Positions 17,239-24,365 of a stretch of DNA of 24,365 nucleotides are shown piece after piece. The notes beneath the pieces were generated by a model, which saw only the letters and a list, made by a program, of their open reading frames with translations, did no database searches and was not told the DNA's origin. The stretch is from Actinobacillus sp. (GTDB lineage: Bacteria; Pseudomonadota; Gammaproteobacteria; Enterobacterales; Pasteurellaceae): contig JAHHQZ010000028.1 of NCBI GenBank assembly GCA_020026075.1, positions 1-24,365 of the forward strand, given 5' to 3'. The number at the start of each line of letters is the position of its first letter. Positions within the stretch are counted from its first letter, which is position 1. A program made the translations under genes and the position numbers.

Positions 17239-17244
17239 GTGTCT

Positions 17245-17273
17245 ATAATACTCGCTATAAACGCCTTTGTAAA
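17245..17273 (-). promoter_or_regulatory. Promoter of rplJ-rplL-rpoB-rpoC
   Basis: Reverse strand TTTACA (17268-17273), 17-bp spacer, TATTAT (17245-17250), located just after the rplA stop. It corresponds in position to the E. coli PL10 promoter. Confidence 0.75.
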
Positions 17274-17286
17274 GCAAAAGTATAAC

Positions 17287-17976
17287 TTACAGGCTATTTT
17301 GGTCGATTTCGACGCCAGCACCTTGTGTTGTAGAAAGGCTAACTTTCTTGATATACACACCTTTTGCTGTTGAAGGTTTAGCTTTATTCAATGCTGCAAG
17401 TAATGCTTGAAGGTTTTCTTTAAGCTGTTCTTCAGTGAAAGTTGCCTTACCAATGGTGGTATGAATAATACCATTTTTATCATTACGGTAACGAACCTGA
17501 CCAGATTTAGCGTTTTTAACAGCTTCGGCAACATTAGGTGTTACAGTACCAACTTTTGGATTCGGCATTAAACCACGCGGACCAAGAATTTGACCTAATT
17601 GACCAACAACACGCATAGCATCTGGTGATGCAATAACAACGTCAAAGTTCATTTCGCCTTTTTTCACTTGTTCAGCAAGATCTTCCATACCAACCAAATC
17701 AGCACCTGCTTCTTTAGCAGCTTCAGCATTTGCACCTTGAGTAAACACAGCAACACGAACTTCACGACCAGTACCGTGAGGTAATACAGTCGCACCACGT
17801 ACGTTTTGATCAGATTTACGTGGGTCGATACCTAGATTTACTGCAGCATCAACGCTTTCTACAAATTTAGCAGTTGCAAATTCTTTTAATAGAGCTACTG
17901 CTTCATTGATTTCGTATGCTTTAGTTGAATCAACACCAGCACGAATTGCTTTCATACGTTTAGTAAGTTTAGCCAT
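17287..17976 (-). CDS. rplA: Ribosomal protein L1 (uL1)
   Basis: Binds 23S rRNA at the mobile L1 stalk near the E site, and in the enteric model represses its own rplK-rplA mRNA. It is 229 aa (E. coli 234). The start MAKLTKRMKAIRAGVDSTKA and the signature GPRGLMPNPKVGTVTPNV near residue 132 identify it. It starts 3 bp after the rplK stop, so the genes are translationally coupled. The rplJ promoter begins just past its stop codon. Confidence 0.97.
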   Translation of the reverse strand: MAKLTKRMKAIRAGVDSTKAYEINEAVALLKEFATAKFVESVDAAVNLGIDPRKSDQNVRGATVLPHGTGREVRVAVFTQGANAEAAKEAGADLVGMEDLAEQVKKGEMNFDVVIASPDAMRVVGQLGQILGPRGLMPNPKVGTVTPNVAEAVKNAKSGQVRYRNDKNGIIHTTIGKATFTEEQLKENLQALLAALNKAKPSTAKGVYIKKVSLSTTQGAGVEIDQNSL

Positions 17977-17979
17977 TGA

Positions 17980-18408
17980 TTATTCCTCCACGACCAACCC
18001 CATTGAACGCGCAGTACCTTCAATAGATTTCATTTTAGTTTCAATAGTTGCACCAGTCATATCTGCTGCTTTTAATTCAGCGATTTCTTGAACTTGTGCT
18101 TTGGTCACTTTACCTACTTTATCTTTGTTTGGTTTACCAGAACCAGACTTGATACCAGCTGCTTTTTTAAGTAATACTGCTGCAGGTGGAGTTTTGGTGA
18201 TAAAAGTAAATGAACGGTCTGCATATACAGTGATAACCACAGGAATCGGTAAACCTTTTTCCATTTCGCCTGTACGGGCGTTGAAAGCTTTACAGAATTC
18301 CATAATGTTCACACCTTGTTGACCAAGGGCAGGACCTACTGGAGGTGAAGGGTTAGCCATACCAGCTGCAACTTGCAACTTAACATAGGCTTGGACTTTT
18401 TTAGCCAT
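17980..18408 (-). CDS. rplK: Ribosomal protein L11 (uL11)
   Basis: Binds the GTPase-associated region of 23S rRNA and is required for RelA activation in the stringent response. It is 142 aa, the same length as E. coli. The N-terminal KLQVAAGMANPSPPVGPALG contains the proline-rich switch, and the rRNA-binding C-terminal domain ends with GTARSMGLVVEE. AGAGGAAAA precedes the ATG. It is the first gene of the rplK-rplA unit, behind a good promoter and an L1-type leader site. Confidence 0.97.
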   Translation of the reverse strand: MAKKVQAYVKLQVAAGMANPSPPVGPALGQQGVNIMEFCKAFNARTGEMEKGLPIPVVITVYADRSFTFITKTPPAAVLLKKAAGIKSGSGKPNKDKVGKVTKAQVQEIAELKAADMTGATIETKMKSIEGTARSMGLVVEE

Positions 18409-18426
18409 TGTTGTTTTCCTCTATTT

Positions 18427-18453
18427 GGGTAATAACGCTCATCTGAGCTTCCC
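18427..18453 (-). promoter_or_regulatory. Putative L1-binding site in the rplK leader
   Basis: On the mRNA an outer GGG/CCC helix (18451-18453 with 18427-18429) and an inner GCTC/GAGC helix are joined by unequal internal loops (AA and GTTATTA). The shape resembles the L1 target in rRNA and in the E. coli rplK leader. It lies 19 nt before the rplK start. Confidence 0.6.
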
Positions 18454-18474
18454 TATTGTGTAAAAAAGGGCTGT

Positions 18475-18503
18475 ATTCTATTGAAATCTAGCCCAAGTTT
18501 CAA
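18475..18503 (-). promoter_or_regulatory. Promoter of rplK-rplA
   Basis: Reverse strand TTGAAA (18498-18503), 17-bp spacer, TAGAAT (18475-18480); both boxes match five of six positions. It lies in the nusG-rplK gap, matching E. coli PL11 in position. Confidence 0.8.
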
Positions 18504-18532
18504 GCAAAAAATATTAAATTATCGCCAAAATG

Positions 18533-18548
18533 CTAGGTCGGAATATTT
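18533..18548 (+). repeat. Dispersed motif copy CTAGGTCGGAATATTT at the end of nusG
   Basis: The tail of this copy overlaps the nusG stop codon (18547-18549). No inverted partner is present, so nusG has no hairpin terminator here and read-through into rplK is likely. Confidence 0.6.
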
Positions 18549-19128
18549 AATTTTTTTCTACTTGTGAAAATTCTAATTCAACTGGTGTTGCACGTCCGAA
18601 AATTGATACAGAAACTTTCAATCGACCTTTTTCGTAGTCGACTTCTTCAACAGTACCGTTAAAGTCAGCGAAAGGTCCTTCTGTTACACGTACATTTTCA
18701 CCAGGCTGGAATACTGTGCGTGGTTTTGGTTTATCTGCATTTTGCTCAATGCGATTTAAGATTAAATCTGCTTCGCGCTTTGAAATTGGTGCTGGCTTGT
18801 CTGGTGTGCCGCCAATAAAGCCCATCACACGTGGCACACTGCGTACAAGCTGCCAAGTGTAATCGTCCATATGCATTTGCACTAAAACATAACCAGGGAA
18901 GTATTTACGTTCACTTTTACGACGTTTTCCACCAACGTTTTCAACAACTTCCTCAGTGGGTACTAATACTTCACCAAATTTATCTTCCATACCTTGCTGT
19001 TTAATGTACTCACGCAAGGTTGTCGCAACGCGACCTTCATAACCTGAAAAAGCTTGTAGAACATACCAACGTTTTTTGATGACATCATTTGCTTGTTCTT
19101 GTTCAGGGATTTTATTTTCGTCAGTCAT
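18547..19128 (-). CDS. nusG: Transcription termination/antitermination factor NusG
   Basis: Binds RNA polymerase through its NGN domain and Rho or S10 through its KOW domain. It is 193 aa, about 12 longer than E. coli (181); the extra residues are an acidic N-terminal extension (MTDENKIPEQEQANDVIKK). The NGN domain starts at RWYVLQAFSGYE, with the family motif RKYFPGYVLVQM. The KOW motif is GENVRVTEGPFADFNGTVEE near residue 143. The gene follows secE by 1 bp, so the pair is an operon, as in most bacteria. Confidence 0.97.
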   Translation of the reverse strand: MTDENKIPEQEQANDVIKKRWYVLQAFSGYEGRVATTLREYIKQQGMEDKFGEVLVPTEEVVENVGGKRRKSERKYFPGYVLVQMHMDDYTWQLVRSVPRVMGFIGGTPDKPAPISKREADLILNRIEQNADKPKPRTVFQPGENVRVTEGPFADFNGTVEEVDYEKGRLKVSVSIFGRATPVELEFSQVEKN

Positions 19129-19129
19129 A

Positions 19130-19546
19130 TTAGAACCTTAAATCTGTTAAAAAATTCACCACAGATACGATGACACTATCGAAACCCCAAAGAATGAGAG
19201 ACACGGCAACCGTTACTCCCATTACAATCAATGTGGTTTGCATCGTTTCTGGATAGGTTGGCCAAGTGATACGGCGTAATTCAATTTTTGACTCTTTTAA
19301 GAAACGACGAGCTTTCTCACCTTGATTTGTCAAAGCGGCTAAGCCCAATGCGATAAGTAAACCAATAACAATTGCAACTACACGAATCGGTGTCGCAATG
19401 TCATCAGCAAGGTAAATGTTACCAAGTGCAATCGCTGCGACCAAAACAAGCGTTAAGACCCAAAGCAATGCGTTCACGCCTTTGGATTTATGATGTTCAA
19501 TTTCAGCAAGTTGTTTTTGCTTTTTCTTTTTGTGTTCAGATGCCAT
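19130..19546 (-). CDS. secE: Preprotein translocase subunit SecE
   Basis: Essential inner-membrane subunit of the SecYEG channel, clamping SecY. It is 138 aa (E. coli 127) with three predicted membrane helices, around residues 27-47, 53-70 and 104-130. The conserved amphipathic region and last helix contain ESKIELRRITWPTYPE, the SecE signature. A Lys-rich N-terminus precedes the first helix. The ribosome-binding site is AGGATAGG. nusG follows after 1 bp. tufB, its upstream neighbour in E. coli, is not here; upp is divergent instead. Confidence 0.95.
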   Translation of the reverse strand: MASEHKKKKQKQLAEIEHHKSKGVNALLWVLTLVLVAAIALGNIYLADDIATPIRVVAIVIGLLIALGLAALTNQGEKARRFLKESKIELRRITWPTYPETMQTTLIVMGVTVAVSLILWGFDSVIVSVVNFLTDLRF

Positions 19547-19597
19547 AAAACTAGCCTATCCTAGATGAAAAAAATGAAAGGGAATTACAAACGGCGG

Positions 19598-19626
19598 ATT
19601 TTAGCACCTAAATTTCATAATGACCA
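19598..19626 (-). promoter_or_regulatory. Promoter of secE-nusG
   Basis: Reverse strand TGGTCA (19621-19626), 17-bp spacer, TAAAAT (19598-19603), followed by a GC-rich CCGCCG discriminator, which would favour stringent control. The rest of the 231-bp secE-upp gap holds the upp leader. Confidence 0.65.
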
Positions 19627-19708
19627 TTAAAATAGTAATTTTTGATCCTTTCCTTAGAAAAACGGACATTTTCACACCAACGATCTTTTTTTTCATCAAG
19701 AGATAAGG

Positions 19709-19734
19709 TATGATTTTTCGATTTTGCAAAAAAT
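19709..19734 (+). promoter_or_regulatory. Weak -10 and small hairpin upstream of upp
   Basis: TATGAT at 19709-19714 is a plausible -10, but the -35 position is only a T run. Just downstream GATTTT-GCAA-AAAATC (19719-19734) forms a 6-bp hairpin in the predicted leader. No PurR-type operator was recognised. Confidence 0.35.
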
Positions 19735-19777
19735 CCGTATCTATTCCTTAACCTAGCAGTATCAGAGGATTCTCATT

Positions 19778-20404
19778 ATGAAATTAGTCGAAGTTACTCA
19801 TCCACTTGTCAAACATAAACTCGGTTTAATGCGTGCTGGCGACATTACCACCAAAGATTTCCGTGCGTTGGCCACTGAAGTCGGTAGCCTGCTTACTTAC
19901 GAGGCAACCAAAGATCTTGAAACAGAAAAAGTTACAATCGATGGCTGGTGTGGTCCTGTTGAAATTGATCAAATTAAGGGTAAAAAAGTTACCGTTGTGC
20001 CAATTTTGCGTGCTGGACTTGGAATGATGGACGGCGTGCTTGAACATATGCCAAGCGCTCGTATTAGCGTTGTGGGTATGTACCGCAATGAAGAAACCCT
20101 TGAACCAGTTCCTTATTTCCAAAAACTTGCCAGCGATATGGGCGAACGCTTAGCAATCGTGGTTGATCCAATGCTTGCAACAGGTGGTTCAATGATCGCA
20201 ACCATTGATTTACTTAAAGCGCAAGGCTGTAAACAAATTAAAGTGTTAGTACTAGTCGCCGCACCTGAAGGTTTGAAAGCCTTAGAAAAAGCCCATCCTG
20301 ATATTGAAGTGTTCACCGCATCCATTGACTCTCACCTAAATGAGCAAGGTTATATCATTCCTGGACTTGGTGATGCGGGCGATAAAATTTTTGGTACTAA
20401 ATAA
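19778..20404 (+). CDS. upp: Uracil phosphoribosyltransferase
   Basis: Cytosolic salvage enzyme converting uracil and PRPP to UMP. It is 208 aa, the same length as E. coli Upp. It begins MKLVEVTHPLVKHKLGLMR. The PRPP-binding loop is VDPMLATGGSMIATIDLLK (near residue 127), and the uracil-binding end has GYIIPGLGDAGDKIFGTK. AGAGGA lies 8 nt before the ATG. The commonly linked uracil permease gene uraA is not downstream; a terminator shared with the ferredoxin gene follows at once. Confidence 0.97.
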   Translation: MKLVEVTHPLVKHKLGLMRAGDITTKDFRALATEVGSLLTYEATKDLETEKVTIDGWCGPVEIDQIKGKKVTVVPILRAGLGMMDGVLEHMPSARISVVGMYRNEETLEPVPYFQKLASDMGERLAIVVDPMLATGGSMIATIDLLKAQGCKQIKVLVLVAAPEGLKALEKAHPDIEVFTASIDSHLNEQGYIIPGLGDAGDKIFGTK

Positions 20405-20421
20405 CATTACAAAATTTGCCC

Positions 20422-20483
20422 AAATATTCCAGCCTAACCCAAATCCGTCACTGGCTTTGATGTTAGGTTGGAATTTTTTTTTT
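20422..20483. terminator. Bidirectional terminator between upp and the ferredoxin gene, from two inverted motif copies
   Basis: AATATTCCAGCCTAAC (20423-20438) pairs with GTTAGGTTGGAATTTT (20462-20477), with one G·T pair and one mismatch. The loop is about 23 nt and a T run follows. Both arms are copies of the dispersed AGGYYGGAAT motif. Confidence 0.8.
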
Positions 20484-20488
20484 AAATT

Positions 20489-20749
20489 TTACAACTGATC
20501 ACTATGGTGCAATAACACAAACTTTTCCCACAAAGTATCTTGTGTTTCAATGTGTTCAGGATCAGTCTTAATACAGTTGGAAATAGGACATACCTTTTGG
20601 CACGTCGGCTTTTCATAATGCCCTACACATTCTGTACAAAGTGATGGATCTATTTCGTAAATTTCTTCGCCGATATAAATAGCATCATTCGGGCATTCTG
20701 GCAGACACATATCACAATTTGTGCATTTTTCTGTGATCAATAACGCCAC
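20489..20749 (-). CDS. yfhL: YfhL-type 2[4Fe-4S] ferredoxin
   Basis: Small cytosolic electron carrier of 86 aa, the same length as E. coli YfhL, which it closely resembles from memory. The first cluster motif is CTNCDMCLPEC followed by PNDAIY. The second is CTECVGHYEKPTCQKVCP, with the insertion between cysteines typical of the Alvin-type (Allochromatium) ferredoxin family. The start codon is GTG (20747-20749), with a strong GGGGAG site upstream. It has its own promoter and is divergent from pgk. The physiological partner is not shown by the context. Confidence 0.92.
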   Translation of the reverse strand: MALLITEKCTNCDMCLPECPNDAIYIGEEIYEIDPSLCTECVGHYEKPTCQKVCPISNCIKTDPEHIETQDTLWEKFVLLHHSDQL

Positions 20750-20782
20750 GACTCCCCCTCACGCAAAAATAAAAAGGGGGCG

Positions 20783-20811
20783 ATTATAGAGAAATTAGGA
20801 CTAAATACCAA
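20783..20811 (-). promoter_or_regulatory. Promoter of the ferredoxin gene
   Basis: Reverse strand TTGGTA (20806-20811), 17-bp spacer, perfect TATAAT (20783-20788), in the divergent ferredoxin-pgk gap. Confidence 0.7.
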
Positions 20812-20876
20812 TAGAGATAACCTATTACTACCATTGGCAAAATGCAACATAAGACATTTTTCGACCTGTAAAAGGT

Positions 20877-20905
20877 GTTACAGTAGCCATAAAAGTGGGT
20901 ATAAT
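20877..20905 (+). promoter_or_regulatory. Promoter of pgk
   Basis: Perfect TATAAT (20900-20905) with GTTACA (20877-20882) 17 bp upstream, four of six matches. A degraded copy of the dispersed motif (reverse strand CAGGTCGAAAAAT, 20856-20868) lies just upstream. Confidence 0.65.
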
Positions 20906-20942
20906 AGTGTCATCATTTTTATATCCAATTAGGAGAATCGTT

Positions 20943-22121
20943 ATGTCTATCATCAAAATGAAAGATCTCGACCTTAATAGTAAACGTTTGTTTATCCGTG
21001 CCGATCTCAATGTGCCACTACGTGAAGGAAAGATAACTTCTGATGCACGTATTCAAGCCACAATCCCTACCCTAAAATATGCCCTAGAAAAAGGTGCCAA
21101 AGTGATGGTTACCTCTCACTTAGGTCGTCCTACGGAAGGTGAATTTGATCCTGCATTTTCTCTACAACCTGTTGCTGACTATTTGCAAGAACATATGCAA
21201 GTACCTGTGCGTTTGGTACGTGATTATTTAGATGGCGTTGAAGTGAACGCAGGCGAGATCGTTGTTCTCGAAAATGTTCGAATGAACAAAGGTGAAAAGA
21301 AAAACGATCCTGAATTAGGTAAAAAATATGCTGCCCTTTGCGACATCTTCGTAATGGATGCATTCGGTACCGCACACCGTGCTCAAGCGTCAACTTATGG
21401 CGTGGCTGAATATGCCCCAGTAGCCTGTGCAGGTCCACTACTTGCCGCAGAATTAGATGCACTTGGCAAAGCATTAAAGGAACCACAACGTCCAATGCTA
21501 GCCATTGTTGGTGGTTCTAAGGTTTCTACTAAATTAGAAGTACTCAATTCACTGTCTAAAATTGCCGATAAAATCATCGTTGGCGGTGGTATCTCTAATA
21601 CTTTCGTTGCAGCAGCAGGCTATAACGTTGGCTTATCACTTTATGAAAAAGATCTTATTCCTGTTGCCCAAGAACTTCGCAAAACTACGGATATTCCTTT
21701 AGCTATCGATGTGCGTGTAGGTAAAGAATTTTCTGAAACCGCTCCAGCAACCGTCAAACCAGTCGATGGCGTGCAAGACGATGAAGAAATTATGGATATC
21801 GGTGATAAAACCGCTGAACAATTAGCAGAAATTATTAAGGGTGCAAAAACCATTCTTTGGAATGGTCCAGTGGGTGTTTTTGAATTCCCGAACTTCCGTG
21901 TAGGTACTGAACAAATCGCATTGGCGATCGCAGAAGCGACTGAAAACGGTGCATTCTCTATCGCTGGCGGTGGCGATACCTTAGCCGCTATTGATATGTT
22001 TGGTATCAAAGAAAAAATTTCTTACATTTCTACTGGCGGTGGAGCTTTCTTGGAATTTGTAGAAGGTAAAGTTTTACCGGCCGTTGAAATTTTAGAAAAA
22101 CGTGCATCTGAACAAAAATAA
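20943..22121 (+). CDS. pgk: Phosphoglycerate kinase
   Basis: Glycolytic enzyme transferring phosphate between 1,3-bisphosphoglycerate and ADP to make ATP and 3-phosphoglycerate. From the chosen ATG it is 392 aa (E. coli 387). Substrate-binding motifs are RLFIRADLNVPL near the start and TSHLGRPTEG near residue 60. The nucleotide-binding domain has IVGGSKVSTKLEVLNSL, ILWNGPVGVFE and the loop SIAGGGDTLAA. The frame is open for 16 codons upstream, but AGGAG lies 7 nt before this ATG and the family starts MSIIKM. It has its own promoter and terminator and is followed by fba, the common pgk-fba pairing. Confidence 0.97.
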   Translation: MSIIKMKDLDLNSKRLFIRADLNVPLREGKITSDARIQATIPTLKYALEKGAKVMVTSHLGRPTEGEFDPAFSLQPVADYLQEHMQVPVRLVRDYLDGVEVNAGEIVVLENVRMNKGEKKNDPELGKKYAALCDIFVMDAFGTAHRAQASTYGVAEYAPVACAGPLLAAELDALGKALKEPQRPMLAIVGGSKVSTKLEVLNSLSKIADKIIVGGGISNTFVAAAGYNVGLSLYEKDLIPVAQELRKTTDIPLAIDVRVGKEFSETAPATVKPVDGVQDDEEIMDIGDKTAEQLAEIIKGAKTILWNGPVGVFEFPNFRVGTEQIALAIAEATENGAFSIAGGGDTLAAIDMFGIKEKISYISTGGGAFLEFVEGKVLPAVEILEKRASEQK

Positions 22122-22125
22122 TGCT

Positions 22126-22156
22126 AAAAAGTGTGAGCGTTCGCTCGCACTTTTTT
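22126..22156 (+). terminator. Intrinsic terminator of pgk
   Basis: Stem AAAAAGTGTGAGC (22126-22138) / GCTCGCACTTTTT (22143-22155), with one T·G pair and a 4-nt loop, ending in a T run. The reverse strand of the right arm reads AAAAAAGTGCGAG, close to the Haemophilus uptake-signal core AAAGTGCGGT. Because it lies before fba, some read-through or an unseen fba promoter is needed; I found no clear fba promoter in the remaining 41 bp. Confidence 0.85.
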
Positions 22157-22197
22157 ATTATTTACCCTTTAAATCATAAACTTAAGAGGAACAATTA

Positions 22198-23283
<1,086 letters not shown>

Positions 23284-23294
23284 CCATTAAAAAC

Positions 23295-23334
23295 AAAGGT
23301 CGAAATTTTCATAAAAATTCCGACCTTCTTTTTT
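23295..23334. terminator. Terminator of fba from two inverted motif copies
   Basis: AAGGTCGAAATTTT (23296-23309) pairs with AAAAATTCCGACCTT (23313-23327), one mismatch, followed by a T-rich run to 23334. The left arm keeps AAAGGTCGAAATTTT, which equals a Haemophilus-type uptake signal lacking its TGCG. Confidence 0.85.
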
Positions 23335-23345
23335 ATGCCTTAAAA

Positions 23346-23515
23346 TTATTTAACATTATATACGTTTATACAATTTGGATTATCTTCTTTAAATTCACCA
23401 CTCGTACATTTTTCTAAAATTTTTAAAAATAACTTATCATCTTTTTTTAATTCATCAACTGTATAAACTTTTCACCACAAGCAGATAAAGCTAAAACAAA
23501 AATAATTTTTTTCAA
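23346..23515 (-). pseudogene. Frameshifted EexN-like small lipoprotein
   Basis: A short gene broken by one missing base. From a TTG start (23513-23515), behind a GGAG site 9 nt upstream, the reading is LKKIIFVLALSACGEK, with a lipoprotein signal and cysteine in the lipobox (LSAC). Frame then changes at an A run (plus-strand TTTT, 23469-23472). The next frame continues KVYTVDELKKDDKLFLKILE, then KCTSGEFKEDNPNCINVYNVK to a stop. Restoring one A gives an intact protein of about 56 aa. The pattern (lipobox, Y.VDEL, KC...GE.K.DNPNCIN) resembles the EexN/entry-exclusion lipoprotein family of conjugative elements. The assignment is from memory of the family. A homopolymer sequencing error would also explain the break. 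Confidence 0.65.
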
Positions 23516-23543
23516 AATAAATTTCTCCATTAATTTAATAGAA

Positions 23544-23578
23544 TGTTTTCTCTATACCGCAAGGTGTAAAGGAAAAAG
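23544..23578. repeat. Palindromic leader repeat, copy 1 (degenerate)
   Basis: TTTTCTCTATACC (23546-23558), loop GCAA, GGTGTAAAGGAAA (23563-23575). It shares the string TATACCGCAAGGT and the following TAAAGGAAAAAG with copy 2 at 24307. It sits 31 bp upstream of the TTG start of the EexN-like pseudogene. No T run follows on either strand, so it is not an ordinary terminator. Confidence 0.7.
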
Positions 23579-23617
23579 TTTTCCAAAGTCGTTCACAAAA
23601 AACTGATTAGGGAAGGT

Positions 23618-24262
23618 TTATTCACTAACCTTTTCACAATGACCAATCGCCCAGACGCTTTCATATGTGCATTTGTTCGTCATTTTACCCGTTTTATCAT
23701 AGTTATACCTAATAAAAAAACCATCATCTAAATATTGTGTTTCCTGTATTAAAATGCCATTTTGAGTATAACGTTTACTTGATACCTTCTTGCTATTTTT
23801 AAATCTGTTCTCTTCTGCCATTTTACCATTAGCATAGTAGCGAATTTCGTGATCGCCTTTTTGAAAATCATAGGTCAAATTACCCTCTTTAGAAAAAATT
23901 TTTTTAGAAATAACATACCCCTCATTATATTTTGCTTCTGATTTAAGTTTGCCATTTTGATAATAGTCCTTGCTTTCTTCAGGGAACCCATTTTTATAAT
24001 CAATAACTTCTTTAGGTTTATCTTGATCATAAAATGTTTCAGAACGCACTGCTTGCCCATCTTTCACGGTGATAATTTCTCTATCAAATTTACCTTTTTC
24101 ACCAATATCCGTTTTTTTGTGTTCACCTGAAAAAAGTTCATCATTGGCAATATCATAAAAAATAGTTTTCCCATTGATATGCCTTGTTTCAATAATCGGC
24201 TCTTTACCACAGCCAGCTAGAAATAAAGTTCCTAAAAGAACAAAAGTTAAGTTTTTATTCAT
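23618..24262 (-). CDS. MORN-repeat lipoprotein of the YwqK type
   Basis: A 214-aa predicted lipoprotein: MNKNLTFVLLGTLFLAGCGK has a lipobox LAGC with the lipidated cysteine at residue 18. The rest is a series of roughly 20-25-residue MORN_2-like repeats with the core YYxNGKxxxExxYxxG: YYQNGKLKSEAKYNEG, YYANGKMAEENRFKNS and RYTQNGILIQETQYLDDG. Such proteins are commonly annotated as YwqK-family antitoxins, but no toxin is visible here. A secreted lipoprotein would more likely act in the envelope or as an immunity-type protein. Function is unknown. Codon use is far more AT-rich than in the neighbouring pgk and fba, suggesting transfer. A GAGG site precedes the ATG. A palindrome shared with the EexN-like gene lies upstream. 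Confidence 0.75.
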   Translation of the reverse strand: MNKNLTFVLLGTLFLAGCGKEPIIETRHINGKTIFYDIANDELFSGEHKKTDIGEKGKFDREIITVKDGQAVRSETFYDQDKPKEVIDYKNGFPEESKDYYQNGKLKSEAKYNEGYVISKKIFSKEGNLTYDFQKGDHEIRYYANGKMAEENRFKNSKKVSSKRYTQNGILIQETQYLDDGFFIRYNYDKTGKMTNKCTYESVWAIGHCEKVSE

Positions 24263-24306
24263 AGTTTTAACCTCAGAAGTTTAAAAAATTCTTAACAGTA
24301 GATGTG

Positions 24307-24336
24307 TTTCCTTTATACCGCAAGGTATAAAGGAAA
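24307..24336. repeat. Palindromic leader repeat, copy 2 (perfect)
   Basis: Perfect 13-bp inverted repeat TTTCCTTTATACC (24307-24319) / GGTATAAAGGAAA (24324-24336) around GCAA. It lies 44 bp upstream of the MORN lipoprotein start. On the reverse strand it contains TATAAA, which could double as a -10 element. It is repeated in weaker form at 23546. Confidence 0.8.
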
Positions 24337-24365
24337 AAGGAGTGTACTTCTTTTGGTTTTGCGTA

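Noticed and set aside
17136..17360. 74-codon minus-strand frame across the rplA end and L10 leader
   Set aside because: Overlaps the rplA 3' end and the rplJ promoter and leader; no ribosome-binding site; composition fits non-coding leader.
20895..20942. Longer Pgk start
   Set aside because: It would begin within the -10 region of the pgk promoter, and AGGAG sits before the ATG at 20943.

Overview
The window is a chromosomal segment from a member of the Pasteurellaceae (Gammaproteobacteria). The CoaA, Dld, NrdA, Pgk, class II Fba, Upp, YfhL-type ferredoxin, SecE/NusG, ribosomal and RNA polymerase proteins all look Haemophilus/Pasteurella/Aggregatibacter-like. The DNA is about 40% GC, and ferredoxin-pgk-fba are clustered as I remember them in Haemophilus influenzae. 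The genus cannot be fixed from the sequence alone. Neither classical Pasteurellaceae uptake-signal core (AAGTGCGGT or ACAAGCGGT) was found as an exact 9-mer by eye. Instead, another short motif, AGGYYGGAAT followed by an A/T tail, recurs about twelve times.

Layout from left to right: the 5' end of a tRNA-Thr (minus strand) with its promoter; coaA; infA with promoter and terminator; a glpF-type aquaglyceroporin behind two CRP-like sites; a bidirectional terminator; then a long minus-strand block. Read in its own direction, that block is secE-nusG, rplK-rplA, rplJ-rplL-rpoB-rpoC, a small secreted protein plus dld, and nrdA. To the right are upp (plus), a 2[4Fe-4S] ferredoxin (minus), pgk and fba (plus). 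The last kilobase is an AT-rich accessory patch with a frameshifted EexN-like lipoprotein gene and a MORN-repeat (YwqK-type) lipoprotein gene, each preceded by the same palindrome.

The core is the transcription/translation cluster. I can assign promoters before secE, rplK and rplJ, an L1-type leader before rplK, an L10-type leader before rplJ, an attenuator-like hairpin between rplL and rpoB, and an intrinsic terminator after rpoC. The other genes serve central metabolism: CoA synthesis, glycerol uptake, D-lactate oxidation, dNTP synthesis, uracil salvage and lower glycolysis.

The most interesting observation is the recurrent AGGYYGGAAT motif. It forms three terminator hairpins, overlaps stop codons and occurs once inside rpoB. 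Its one-sided A/T tail resembles the second half of a Haemophilus-type uptake signal, so it could be a divergent uptake-sequence dialect or a dispersed terminator-associated repeat. The accessory patch at the right edge, with its duplicated palindromic leader, is the other region worth attention.
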